This document shows positions 14,585-21,953 of a DNA stretch of 21,953 nt, piece by piece. The notes under the pieces are model-generated. The model was not told where the DNA came from and ran no database searches. It saw only the letters and a program-made list of their open reading frames with translations. The stretch is from an uncultured Lachnospiraceae bacterium. Lineage in GTDB: Bacteria > Bacillota > Clostridia > Lachnospirales > Lachnospiraceae. Both the position numbers and the translations under genes were made by a program. Where the stretch lies: assembly GCA_910585715.1 (NCBI GenBank), contig CAJUEX010000055.1:1-21953 (forward strand), given 5' to 3'. Numbering within the stretch: the first letter of the stretch is position 1; the number at the start of each line of letters is the position of its first letter.

Positions 14585-15898
14585 CTATCGTTCCATTTTC
14601 CAGAAACATGCGCTATAGGGTTCTAACTGGCTTCCCCCGCCAAAATCATGCATTTTACCGGAGAGCAATTCTTCTGCCTGCCCGCAGCCCGCATCAAAAT
14701 GGGCCGTATAAGGCGCATCGGAAGCATTGATTGCCACAAGCACCCGTTCATTCTCCGTTCTTCTCTCAAAGATACATTGATGGTTGGTCAGTACAATAGA
14801 TTTGAAGTCCCCGTAATTCAAAGCTTCACTCTGTTTTTTCACCCGGGCAAGCTTTGCCACAAAATCCGTCAACTCATTCCATTCCGGCTTTTCAAAGGAA
14901 ACACGCAGCGCAGGGTCACCCTGACTTTTATCTCCCTTTGTTCCCCATTCACTTCCATAATAAATGCAGGGAATTCCCGGCATTCCGAAAGCAAGGGCAT
15001 ATATCAGCGGAAGATGTTTTTCATTGGTAAGAATACTTGCAATTCTGCTGACATCATGGTTGTCCACAAATGATAACAGATGTTTTCCCTTGTATAATGT
15101 CCAGTTTTCCGGCCCGAACTGCCTGAGCAGGGAATGATTGATTTCAAACATATTCATGCTGTTAAAGCTGGAATGCAGTCCCTTATAACACTCGTAATTG
15201 GTAGCAGAATGGAGCATTCCTTCATTAACCATCTGATTATAATCACCATGAAGCATTTCTCCGAGCAAAAAGAAATCCTCTTTCTTACCGTCACAAAAGC
15301 TTCTTAATCTGCGCACAAAATCATGGTCCAGGCAATAAGCCACATCCAGCCTTAATCCATCAATATCAAATTCCTCTATCCATCCGCTTATACATTCAAA
15401 CAAATGATTTATCACATCTTCATTGCGAAGATTTAATTTAACCAGATCGTAATTTCCTTCCCAGCCCTCGTACCAGAGCCCGTCATTATAGCCGGAGTTG
15501 CCTGAAAAATCAATTCTGTGGAACCAGTTCACATATGGAGATGCCTCTCTGTTTTTCAACACGTCCTGAAATGCCCAGAAGCCTCTTCCCACATGATTGA
15601 ACACTCCATCCAATACAACCCTGATTCCTTCCTTATGAAGATTTTCACAAACCTGTTTGAAATCTTGATTTGTACCAAGACGCACATCAAGCTTTTTATA
15701 ATCTCTTGTATTATATCCATGATTATCCGACTCAAAAACAGGGGAAAAGTAAATGGCATTCACCCCCAGCTTCTTAATATGAGGAATCCAGTCATTCACT
15801 TTTAAAATACGGTGCTCCAACACTCCATCATTTTCATACGGCGCTCCGCAAAAACCCAGGGGATAAATTTGATAAAAAACACTTTCATAAGCCCACAT
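14585..15898 (-). CDS. GH13 alpha-amylase-family glycosidase
   Basis: This 437-residue cytoplasmic enzyme has no signal peptide. It is a GH13 (beta/alpha)8 barrel with all four conserved regions: Asp-Gly-Val-Phe-Asn-His near 97-102, Gly-Leu-Arg-Leu-Asp with nucleophile Asp185, Leu-Gly-Glu with acid/base Glu214, and Phe-Val-Asp-Asn-His-Asp with Asp282. It likely hydrolyses short imported maltodextrins or cyclodextrins; the exact specificity is not readable. The frame is open to 15922, but the ATG at 15898 has AAGGAG eight bases upstream and starts directly with the family N-terminus (Met-Trp-Ala-Tyr-Glu-Ser). It stands alone, without sugar transporter or LacI-type regulator neighbours. Confidence 0.93.
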   Translation of the reverse strand: MWAYESVFYQIYPLGFCGAPYENDGVLEHRILKVNDWIPHIKKLGVNAIYFSPVFESDNHGYNTRDYKKLDVRLGTNQDFKQVCENLHKEGIRVVLDGVFNHVGRGFWAFQDVLKNREASPYVNWFHRIDFSGNSGYNDGLWYEGWEGNYDLVKLNLRNEDVINHLFECISGWIEEFDIDGLRLDVAYCLDHDFVRRLRSFCDGKKEDFFLLGEMLHGDYNQMVNEGMLHSATNYECYKGLHSSFNSMNMFEINHSLLRQFGPENWTLYKGKHLLSFVDNHDVSRIASILTNEKHLPLIYALAFGMPGIPCIYYGSEWGTKGDKSQGDPALRVSFEKPEWNELTDFVAKLARVKKQSEALNYGDFKSIVLTNHQCIFERRTENERVLVAINASDAPYTAHFDAGCGQAEELLSGKMHDFGGGSQLEPYSACFWKMER

Positions 15899-15957
15899 AC
15901 ATCGTTCTCCTTTTTCTGTCATTATTTTATTCTATTTTGCCTAAATATTACTTTGTG

Positions 15958-15963
15958 ATTATA
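15958..15963 (-). promoter_or_regulatory. Extended -10 promoter for the GH13 gene
   Basis: Minus-strand TGC-TATAAT is a perfect extended -10 about 60 bp before the start codon. The -35 region is poor, which may point to dependence on an activator or simply on the extended element. Confidence 0.55.
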
Positions 15964-16320
15964 GCATAAGTATATTGAAAAATCCAGTTAACATAAACTT
16001 AGAAATCTCTATTTCAAAAATGAAGGTTGTCTTGCAGATTATACCATGAATTTTTTCTTGCATTGTCCTTAAAAATGTACTTTTGAAAAAGTAATCCCCA
16101 ATTTCCACATAGTTATCCACATATTTACTTCTATGTCATTTTTTTCAATTCTGACTATAAAACTTGCAGACAGATTTGTCAGAATGAAAAATAGCAATTG
16201 CTTTAGTACTTTAGTCATGGTTTTCATAATCCCATCCATATTGTAGAATTATGTGAACCATCTTTCTAATTTTTCCTTTTTCGACAAAGTTTTTCAATTA
16301 TATGCTCCGGTTTTTCACAG

Positions 16321-16350
16321 TTTTCATAACGAATGTTTTTTATGTATACT
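16321..16350 (+). promoter_or_regulatory. Candidate promoter for nfo
   Basis: TTTTCA (16321-16326) and TATACT (16345-16350) are 18 bp apart, about 38 bp before the nfo ATG. The ribosome site GGAAAGGAG lies just downstream. Confidence 0.45.
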
Positions 16351-16387
16351 GTGAACAGCAAATGTCAAAAAGGAAAGGAGAAAAACC

Positions 16388-17263
16388 ATGTTAAAAATAG
16401 GTTCTCATGTAGGAATGAGCGGAAAAGATATGTTTTTAAATTCCGTAAAAGAAGCCGTATCCTATGAGGCAAATACATTTATGGTCTACACCGGCGCTCC
16501 CCAAAACACAAGAAGAAAGGATATTTCCCAGCTGAATATAGAAGCGGGCACAGCTTACAGAAAGGAACACGGCATTGAGGAATTTGTAGTGCATGCACCC
16601 TATATCATTAATCTGGCAAACACCATAAAGCCGGAAACCTTTTCTCTGGCAGTGGAGTTTCTGGAGCTGGAGCTTTCCAGAGCTTCTGCCATGGGAAGCC
16701 ATATTTTAATCCTGCATCCGGGCGCTCATGTAGGCGCCGGCGCTGAAGCCGGAATCAGGCAAATCATAAAAGGCATCAATCAGGTGCTCACAAAAGATAC
16801 GGACTGCATGATAGCCCTGGAAACCATGGCAGGAAAAGGCTCTGAAATCGGCTCTTCCTTTGAAGAGCTGGCATCCATATATGATGGGGTTGTTTACAAT
16901 GAAAAGCTGCGGATTTGCTTTGACACCTGCCATACACATGATGCAGGCTATGATATCCGTCAGGACTTTGACGGAGTTATCCACAATCTGGACAAGCTCC
17001 TCGGAAAGGAGCAGATTGCCGTTTTCCACATCAACGACAGCAAAAATCCCTTAAATGCCGGAAAGGACAGACATGCCAATATCGGACAGGGATATATTGG
17101 ATTTGAAGCTTTGAATAATATTGTACACCATAAGGATTTCAAAAACGTTCCCAAGATTCTGGAAACGCCTTATGTTCCTGATCCAAATAAGGCCGGAAAG
17201 CTGGTTGCTCCTTATAAGGAAGAGATTGCCATGTTTCGGAAAAAAGTTGAGAAACAGCCGTAA
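16388..17263 (+). CDS. nfo: Endonuclease IV (deoxyribonuclease IV), AP endonuclease
   Basis: This 291-residue metal-dependent AP endonuclease cuts DNA 5' to abasic sites in base-excision repair. Family motifs are clear: Leu-Glu-Thr-Met-Ala-Gly-Lys-Gly-Ser-Glu near residues 142-151, Cys-Phe-Asp-Thr-Cys-His near 176-181, Phe-His-Ile-Asn-Asp-Ser-Lys near 215-221 and Asp-Arg-His-Ala-Asn-Ile-Gly near 229-235. These supply the Glu, Asp and His ligands of the three-zinc site. Length is normal and the GGAAAGGAG site upstream of the ATG is strong. The trxA gene follows in the same direction after about 106 bp with its own promoter elements. Confidence 0.96.
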   Translation: MLKIGSHVGMSGKDMFLNSVKEAVSYEANTFMVYTGAPQNTRRKDISQLNIEAGTAYRKEHGIEEFVVHAPYIINLANTIKPETFSLAVEFLELELSRASAMGSHILILHPGAHVGAGAEAGIRQIIKGINQVLTKDTDCMIALETMAGKGSEIGSSFEELASIYDGVVYNEKLRICFDTCHTHDAGYDIRQDFDGVIHNLDKLLGKEQIAVFHINDSKNPLNAGKDRHANIGQGYIGFEALNNIVHHKDFKNVPKILETPYVPDPNKAGKLVAPYKEEIAMFRKKVEKQP

Positions 17264-17293
17264 AGTCCACCGGCTTATATGTACGGCAAGAAA

Positions 17294-17335
17294 TGTGACC
17301 TCATCACAGAAACAGCTGCGTATGCAGGCTATACT
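17294..17335 (+). promoter_or_regulatory. Crp/Fnr-type palindrome and -10 element upstream of trxA
   Basis: TGTGA-CCTCA-TCACA (17294-17308) is a perfect palindrome in its arms, one base shorter in the spacer than the E. coli CRP consensus. TATACT (17330-17335) follows with no matching -35. With a start point near 17342 the palindrome is centred at about -41, the class II activator position. Confidence 0.55.
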
Positions 17336-17369
17336 AAGAGCATAGATGAAAGAAAGGAAGGGAATAAAT

Positions 17370-17678
17370 ATGTCCGTACTTATTGTAAGTAAAAATAATT
17401 TTGATGCTATTAAAAACAGTGAAAAGCCGGTGCTTTTAGACTTCTATGCCGACTGGTGCGCCCCATGCCGCATGATGTCCCCTGTGGTGGATGAGATTGC
17501 AGAGGAAAATCCCCAGTATCTTGTAGGTAAAATCAATGTGGAAAAAGAGCCGGAGCTGGCACAGTCCTTTGGAGTTCTGAGCATTCCCACACTGGCTGTC
17601 ATGAAAAGCGGTAAAATCTTAAGCAAATCGGCAGGAGCACAGCCAAAAAAACAGGTGCTTGCCATGTTAGAGGGTTAA
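17370..17678 (+). CDS. trxA: Thioredoxin
   Basis: This 102-residue cytoplasmic thiol-disulfide carrier is reduced by thioredoxin reductase. The active site is Trp-Cys-Ala-Pro-Cys (Cys30, Cys33), with Ala in place of the usual Gly, a modest variation that may shift the redox potential. The cis-Pro loop (Ser-Ile-Pro-Thr) is present. The ATG at 17370 follows GGAAGGG at a good distance and starts at the family N-terminus; an in-frame ATG at 17346 lacks this support. The last 12 bases overlap the end of the convergent Crp/Fnr gene. No thioredoxin reductase gene is in the window. Confidence 0.93.
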   Translation: MSVLIVSKNNFDAIKNSEKPVLLDFYADWCAPCRMMSPVVDEIAEENPQYLVGKINVEKEPELAQSFGVLSIPTLAVMKSGKILSKSAGAQPKKQVLAMLEG

Positions 17679-18341
17679 TTCACGGAGGCGCTTCTTATCA
17701 AGGATTTTAATATCCTTACGGGAAACCTCCACAATTCCCTCATTGGCAAAATATTTTAACATCCTTGACACAACCTCACGGGCAGACCCCATATACCGGG
17801 CAATCTGCCCGTGAGTCAGTGTAACGGTATCAGAACCGGTTCTTGCGGTTTCATCAGAAAGAAAAATGGCAAGCCTTTTGTCCATGCTCATAAAAAGGAT
17901 TTGCTGCATCACCCACATCACATCCGAAAAACGGCCCACAGCCGTTTCAAGGGCAAATACTTTTATAGCGGGATTTCGTTCCGATACAGCTGCAAAGGCA
18001 GGTCCGCTGACAACATAACACCGACTATCCTCCTCTGCGTCCAACAGCACATCAAAGGTAATGGCATCCAGCACGCAGGAAGCGGACAGCATGCACATAT
18101 CCCCCTTGTGCAGACGGTAAAGCGTAATATCCCTGCCCTCGTCCGACATCATATAAAGCCTGAGGCTGCCGGAACGGACCAAAATCACGCCGGAGCATTC
18201 ATTGCCATCATGGATATTCCTCCCTGTCTTATAAACAACCTCATAGGAATTTTGGCAGATATAGCTCCTGTCCTCCTTTGATATTTCATCCCAAAAGGGA
18301 AATATTTCTTTGTAAACAAGCTGAAATTCTGCTTCTGACAC
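17667..18341 (-). CDS. Crp/Fnr-family transcriptional regulator
   Basis: The protein is 224 residues. Residues about 15-115 are a cyclic-nucleotide-binding-type beta barrel; about 150-215 are a Crp-type helix-turn-helix. The recognition helix (Gly-Ser-Ala-Arg-Glu-Val-Val-Ser-Arg) has Arg188, Glu189 and Arg193 in the spacing of E. coli CRP Arg180/Glu181/Arg185, so a TGTGA-like half-site is plausible. Five cysteines lie in the sensor half (29, 49, 83, 89, 108), including Cys-Met-Leu-Ser-Ala-Ser-Cys; the effector is unknown and could be redox, haem or a small ligand. The start is GTG with GGAGGT ten bases upstream. It begins four bases after the helicase stop and so is probably co-transcribed with it. 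Confidence 0.9.
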   Translation of the reverse strand: MSEAEFQLVYKEIFPFWDEISKEDRSYICQNSYEVVYKTGRNIHDGNECSGVILVRSGSLRLYMMSDEGRDITLYRLHKGDMCMLSASCVLDAITFDVLLDAEEDSRCYVVSGPAFAAVSERNPAIKVFALETAVGRFSDVMWVMQQILFMSMDKRLAIFLSDETARTGSDTVTLTHGQIARYMGSAREVVSRMLKYFANEGIVEVSRKDIKILDKKRLRELTL

Positions 18342-18345
18342 AGCT

Positions 18346-21024
18346 TTATACCTCCTTCCAAAACCTCTTCACTTCTCCGCCTGCCTCTCCAATGGATATC
18401 ACCTGATATTCCTTCCATTCCCTTGGAAAAAGTCTTAGATTCTGCCTTTGCAGAAACCTTTCATCCAATAACGCCACAATCCCTGTGTCTTCCGCCGTTC
18501 TGATGACCCTTCCCGCAGCCTGCTGGACTTTGTTCATCCCCGGATAGGCATATGCATAATCAAAACCGTTTCTCCCCTGTGCTTCAAAATAGGATTTTAG
18601 TATTTCCCTTTCATGGCATACCTGGGGAAGTCCCGTTCCTACAATGATGGCGCCTATCAAACTGTCGTTTTTTAAGTCGATTCCTTCGCTGAAGATTCCT
18701 CCCAGCACACAAAATCCTAATATAGTCTTTTCTTCCTCTGTTTCAATTTCCATTTGAATGTTTTCTTTTAATATCTGCTCCAGCAACTGTTTTTCTTCAA
18801 TGGCTTCCATTTCAGTAACGTGCGTTTTTATATTCTCTGCCTTTTGGAATCTGCCAAGGAACTGTTCTCTGTCCCCTTCGCTCATATAATCCTTTTGTAT
18901 AAGACATTCCACCCTTTCCGGATCTGAAAAATGTGCCTCATACGCCTTGTATACCTCTTCCAAAAAGGCATGGGAGGGGAAGAATACCATATAGTTTCCG
19001 GCTTTTCCCTGAATGAGCTCATGAATATAATTGGCAATATTGTAGTATTCCGTAAATCCGCGCCTTGTATATTTGCTTGTTACCTGACTTCCAATGAAAA
19101 GCTTTCTTTTCCGGTCTTCAAAAGTGGATTTTGCATACACCTCATAATCGGTTTCCTCTCCTCCCAAAAGGCTCTTATAATATTGTATGGGCAGAAATGT
19201 AGCCGAGAACAGGGTACTGCTGATTCCCCGGTCCATGCATTCCTTTAGCTGCCTTGCAGGGTTTACGCAAAACTCTTTTATAAAAAATTCACCGTTATCC
19301 ATCATCCGGGTATAAGTAACGTAATCCCGGTCTAATTTCTCATATACCTGCAGGAATCTGGATACTTCAAAATAAAAGTCCAAAACTTCCTTTCTGATAG
19401 GGCTGTCATCATGGTCCTCTAAATAAGTATTCATAGTACCATGAAGACGATTCAGCGCCATTACAAAGCCGTCAAAGCCTTCTAAAATCTTCATATCCTC
19501 GCATTGCTTTTTTAATAACAATAGTTCTTTATTGCACTTATCCAGCCGTTTCTCCATTTTGGTATCATATGGCTTAACCAGCTTCTTCATTTCCAGAAAA
19601 CGTTCTTTTATAAGTCCGGCGCTGTACATCTCCCTGCCCCGTTCCACCAGATTATGGGCTTCATCCACAAAAAACAAATACTCCCCCTTTATCCCTTCTG
19701 TAAAAAAACGTTTCAGGTATACATAAGGGTCAAAGAGATAATTGTAGTCACAGATTATCGCATCGGAAAACAGGCTCATATCCAGGCCCATTTCAAAAGG
19801 ACACACCTGATATTTTATGGCATACTGTTCAATAGTTTCTCTGGTAAAGCTGTCCTCATGGATGAGTAAATCATAAATGGCTGCATTTATCCGGTCAAAA
19901 TGACCTTTTGCATAGGGACATGCGTCGGGATTACAGTTCGTTTCTTCCAGAAAGCATATTTTGTCCTTTGCAGTAATGATTACCGATTTATAGGACAGCC
20001 CCTTTTGCCTCAGCAGGTTCAGGGCATCCTCCGCCACTGTCCTTGTAATTGTTTTTGCCGTCAGATAAAAAATCCGGTCCGCTTTCCCCTCTCCCACTGC
20101 CTTTACTGCCGGATAAACAGTAGACAGGGTTTTCCCCACCCCTGTAGGCGCCTGCAGAAACAGCTTTTTCTTATGGCATATGGTCTGGTAAACGTAAGTG
20201 ACAAGCTCCTTCTGCCCTTCTCTATAAGGAAAGGGAAAGGGCACTGCTTTGGCAGATTCCGTTCTTTTTTTCTTCCATTCATAAGTAAAGTCCGCCCACT
20301 TTTTGTATTCTTCAAACAGAGTAAGGAACCAGTTCTCCAGCTCATGAAAAGTGAAATTTTCATGGAAATACTTAATTTCCTCCGTATCGATATTACAGTA
20401 GGTCATCCGTACTCCCAAAGTGTTTACAGTCTCTTCCGTTTTAACCGGAAGAAGCTTTCCGTTTTCTTCACCGATTTCCTCCGTAAGAGACTTTCCGCTT
20501 TCTTCACTGGCTTCCTTCGCAAGAGGCTTTTCGCTTTCTTCACCGGCTTCCTCCGCAAGAGGCTTTCCGCTTTCTTCACTGGCTTCCTCCGGAAAAAGCT
20601 TTCCACCGTCTTCACTGAATATCTCCGCAGCCGGTGACATTGCCCCGTCAGCCGCTTTCTGCTTCCGTCTGGCATATTCATACATGTAGGCATAGCATTT
20701 TGCCTGAGCCAGATGAACCGGCACAGGCTTTGTAAGCTTTTTCAATTCTTTATAAGTAGCCTTGATTTCATCTATCACAACCGGATTTTCTTCTATGATA
20801 CCGTCCGCTCTGCCTTCTATGCGCACGGTATACTCTCCGCAGTCTATTTCATGAACTAACGGCACCTCCGCCCGATACCCTGCACCCATGCGCCTTTGAA
20901 TCATCCTGTGAATCCGGCTGCCTTCCTGCATTGCCTCTTCACTGCCTCCTGTGCGGCGGTTATCAATATTTCCCTCTCTTAATAAAAATTCAATAAAGCT
21001 GCGGACTGAGATTCGTATTTCCAC
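18346..21024 (-). CDS. PD-(D/E)XK nuclease-XPD/DinG-type Fe-S helicase fusion
   Basis: The protein is 892 residues. Residues 1-125 resemble a RecB/Cas4-type nuclease: Gly-Arg-Ala-Asp74-Gly, Asp-Glu86-Ile-Lys88 and Gln107-xxx-Tyr111. A linker of five 12-residue repeats (137-196) follows. From about 265 it is a Rad3/XPD-like superfamily 2 helicase with Walker A Pro-Thr-Gly-Val-Gly-Lys-Thr (293-299), the Fe-S cysteines Cys357, Cys364, Cys369 and Cys408, the DEAH box 454-457, and motif VI Gln-Ala-Ala-Gly-Arg-Val-Ile-Arg near 835. It is likely a 5'-3' DNA helicase in repair. The GTG start has AGGAGGT six bases upstream. It is listed in Firmicutes simply as a DinG-like helicase; the nuclease call is from motifs only. 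Confidence 0.9.
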   Translation of the reverse strand: MEIRISVRSFIEFLLREGNIDNRRTGGSEEAMQEGSRIHRMIQRRMGAGYRAEVPLVHEIDCGEYTVRIEGRADGIIEENPVVIDEIKATYKELKKLTKPVPVHLAQAKCYAYMYEYARRKQKAADGAMSPAAEIFSEDGGKLFPEEASEESGKPLAEEAGEESEKPLAKEASEESGKSLTEEIGEENGKLLPVKTEETVNTLGVRMTYCNIDTEEIKYFHENFTFHELENWFLTLFEEYKKWADFTYEWKKKRTESAKAVPFPFPYREGQKELVTYVYQTICHKKKLFLQAPTGVGKTLSTVYPAVKAVGEGKADRIFYLTAKTITRTVAEDALNLLRQKGLSYKSVIITAKDKICFLEETNCNPDACPYAKGHFDRINAAIYDLLIHEDSFTRETIEQYAIKYQVCPFEMGLDMSLFSDAIICDYNYLFDPYVYLKRFFTEGIKGEYLFFVDEAHNLVERGREMYSAGLIKERFLEMKKLVKPYDTKMEKRLDKCNKELLLLKKQCEDMKILEGFDGFVMALNRLHGTMNTYLEDHDDSPIRKEVLDFYFEVSRFLQVYEKLDRDYVTYTRMMDNGEFFIKEFCVNPARQLKECMDRGISSTLFSATFLPIQYYKSLLGGEETDYEVYAKSTFEDRKRKLFIGSQVTSKYTRRGFTEYYNIANYIHELIQGKAGNYMVFFPSHAFLEEVYKAYEAHFSDPERVECLIQKDYMSEGDREQFLGRFQKAENIKTHVTEMEAIEEKQLLEQILKENIQMEIETEEEKTILGFCVLGGIFSEGIDLKNDSLIGAIIVGTGLPQVCHEREILKSYFEAQGRNGFDYAYAYPGMNKVQQAAGRVIRTAEDTGIVALLDERFLQRQNLRLFPREWKEYQVISIGEAGGEVKRFWKEV
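20437..20616 (-). repeat. Five tandem 36-bp (12-residue) repeats in the helicase linker
   Basis: Five 12-residue units of the pattern (S/G)EE(S/N)(G/E)K(P/S/L)L(A/T)EEA occupy residues 137-196 between the nuclease and helicase domains. The first and last are the most diverged and the middle three are close copies. The acidic, flexible composition suggests a spacer. The unit length keeps the reading frame when copy number changes. Confidence 0.85.
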
Positions 21025-21392
21025 GTTTTCACCTCCTAATGCGCTGTGCCATTAACATCCCGGTATATCTGCCTGTTTTTCCCTCTTCCCGGCTGAATTT
21101 CCATGCTACATATTATAAGGCAGCTTCCCGCAAACACGTACCTTCTTATTATAAGTAGCGCCATATCCCCGGCAGTGCCGAGCAGACACCCATACATACA
21201 GGTTTGCTCCATCTGCATTAACTGTCAAAATAATAACTCTCCCTACGAAACAGAGTACACTATTTCACAGAGAGAGTCAAAAATTTCCGTCTATTCTCAA
21301 ATGATATATTCAATTTCTGTCCTAATCCTTCCATACTGCTGAAAGATCTCCAATTCAGTCTGATTTTCTGCTTTCCATGGAAAGCTTTCTCA
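21025..21392. other. Intergenic region upstream of the helicase
   Basis: There is no credible gene. Two minus-strand TATAAT hexamers (21112-21117 and 21148-21153), 36 bp apart, are candidate -10 elements for the helicase-regulator operon, but neither has a good -35. A perfect 16-bp palindrome centred on ccatgg lies at 21370-21385, just after the HPr-like gene; it lacks a T-run. The rest shows nothing I recognise. Confidence 0.5.
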
Positions 21393-21620
21393 TTAGCAAG
21401 CCATACAAAAATGATTCAGATAGCTTTCAAATTCTTCACTATAACCGTTACATCTTACAGTGAGCGGCTGGCGAAGGTCAAGACCCATAACACCCAGAAT
21501 TGATTTTGCATCCACGCTGTAGCGATTGTAAAAAATATCAATATCGAAATCACACTTGCTTGCAGCGGAAACAAAGTCTTTTACTTCATCCATCCTTAAC
21601 ATAATTTTGCGCTCCGTCAT
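21393..21620 (-). CDS. HPr-like protein lacking the phospho-histidine
   Basis: This 75-residue protein aligns with the PTS phosphocarrier HPr. Ala-Ser-Lys (20-22) matches HPr 26-28, and Ala-Lys-Ser40-Ile-Leu-Gly-Val-Met-Gly-Leu matches the regulatory Ser46 loop. The HPr catalytic His15 position falls at Arg9, and the His-Ala-Arg-Pro motif is absent. It therefore cannot carry phosphate in the normal PTS relay, but it keeps the serine that HPr kinase modifies, as in Bacillus Crh. Similar short His-less HPr-like proteins occur in other Lachnospiraceae; their role is not known to me. It is a single gene, with a clear promoter and a structured leader. Confidence 0.8.
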   Translation of the reverse strand: MTERKIMLRMDEVKDFVSAASKCDFDIDIFYNRYSVDAKSILGVMGLDLRQPLTVRCNGYSEEFESYLNHFCMAC

Positions 21621-21656
21621 AGTAAAAACCCACCTTTCTTTTCACCAATCGTTGAC

Positions 21657-21712
21657 GAAACATCCTTCCCCTTAAAACGAGATGTTTCTTACATTACCCT
21701 GATAAAATCAGG
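21657..21712 (-). promoter_or_regulatory. Structured 5' leader of the HPr-like gene
   Basis: The inferred transcript has a leader of about 125 nt. It contains two stems: cctga/tcagg (21708-21712 with 21698-21702, loop of five) and gaaacatc/gatgtttc (21681-21688 with 21657-21664, loop of 16). I do not recognise a known riboswitch. Confidence 0.4.
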
Positions 21713-21753
21713 AAGTTACTTTAATATATGTATTTTTTCCCGCTTTTGTTAGC

Positions 21754-21781
21754 ATTATACCCCTTTTCCGAAATTTGTAAA
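21754..21781 (-). promoter_or_regulatory. Promoter for the HPr-like gene
   Basis: Minus-strand TTTACA (21776-21781) and a perfect TATAAT (21754-21759) are 16 bp apart. This is the best consensus promoter on the minus strand in the last 350 bp. Confidence 0.6.
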
Positions 21782-21921
21782 GTTCTTTTTTTTATACAAT
21801 TTCCAAATTCTCACAAAGAATAGAAGGAATTTCCAAATATTTTTCAGCATCTTTCACAAAACAAAATATTAAATTTTAATGGAAATGCCTGTCGTACCCA
21901 ACTAGTATATCATAAATTAAG

Positions 21922-21950
21922 TTGTTGATAGTTTCGGTATCTGGTATAAT
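21922..21950 (+). promoter_or_regulatory. Promoter reading out of the window to the right
   Basis: TTGTTG (21922-21927) and TATAAT (21945-21950) are exactly 17 bp apart. It probably drives a plus-strand gene beyond the window end, making this a divergent control region with the HPr-like gene. Confidence 0.55.
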
Positions 21951-21953
21951 AGA

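Larger units (their letters stand above)
15899..16387. other. AT-rich divergent intergenic region, GH13 / nfo
   Basis: This stretch of nearly 490 bp has no credible gene. It carries the divergent promoters listed separately, an 8-bp inverted repeat attctgac/gtcagaat (16148-16155 with 16178-16185), a perfect palindrome agcaattgct (16193-16202), and one exact DnaA-box match, TTATCCACA (16113-16121). No riboswitch or known operator is recognised. Confidence 0.6.

Noticed and set aside
16113..16121. Exact DnaA box TTATCCACA, hinting at an origin or DnaA-regulated promoter
   Set aside because: Only one exact match, with weak look-alikes at 16104 and 16313; no cluster, no DUE and no dnaA/dnaN nearby. 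A 9-mer is expected by chance in AT-rich DNA.
20437..20616. Short direct repeats considered as a CRISPR array
   Set aside because: The units are contiguous with no unique spacers and encode in-frame 12-residue repeats inside the helicase gene.
21036..21218. Sixty-codon minus-strand open frame upstream of the helicase
   Set aside because: No ribosome site at a usable distance, no recognisable domain, and it overlaps the likely helicase promoter region.

Overview
The window reads as chromosomal DNA of a low-to-middling GC Gram-positive anaerobe, most likely a gut Lachnospiraceae or related Clostridia. The basis is strong AAGGAGG-type ribosome sites, GTG/TTG starts, a two-domain YitJ-type methionine/folate enzyme, a vanG-type cluster ordered as in Clostridioides difficile, and a His-less HPr-like protein. 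I cannot name the species. Almost everything is on the minus strand; only nfo and trxA are on plus. No transposase, integrase, phage gene, tRNA, rRNA or CRISPR array is visible.

Layout. 1-251: a long hairpin element with 36-bp perfect inverted repeats, then a weak terminator-like stem. 252-1288: azlCD, a branched-chain amino acid exporter. 1486-3288: bifunctional homocysteine methyltransferase / methylenetetrahydrofolate reductase. 3335-9554: a complete five-gene vanG-type cluster read vanR-vanS-(hairpin)-vanG-vanXY-vanT. VanR/VanS sense and regulate. VanT makes D-Ser, VanG joins D-Ala to D-Ser, and VanXY removes precursors ending in D-Ala. 9615-11063: a MATE exporter. 11097-13071: a three-gene cassette (ApbE flavin transferase, NusG-domain-II membrane protein, Gx-family membrane protein) resembling the core of flavin-based extracellular electron-transfer loci. 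13144-14451: a long Ala/Glu coiled-coil protein with a SHOCT tail. 14585-15898: a GH13 glycosidase. 15899-16387: an AT-rich divergent control region. 16388-17678: nfo (endonuclease IV) and a thioredoxin. 17667-18341: a Crp/Fnr regulator, convergent with and overlapping trxA. 18346-21024: a nuclease-XPD-type helicase fusion just upstream of the regulator. 21393-21620: an HPr-like protein lacking the phospho-histidine.

The best leads for new biology are regulatory. (1) A TGTGA-N5-TCACA palindrome sits about 41 bp upstream of the inferred trxA start point, next to a Crp/Fnr gene whose recognition helix keeps the CRP-type Arg-Glu...Arg residues. (2) A 22-bp perfect stem with a T-run lies 36 nt before vanG, downstream of two VanR-box-like repeats, suggesting termination control in the van operon. 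(3) The ApbE/NusG-II/Gx cassette has no visible flavinylation substrate nearby. (4) The long inverted-repeat element at the left edge is unexplained. The van cluster is a known type; I claim no wholly new system.
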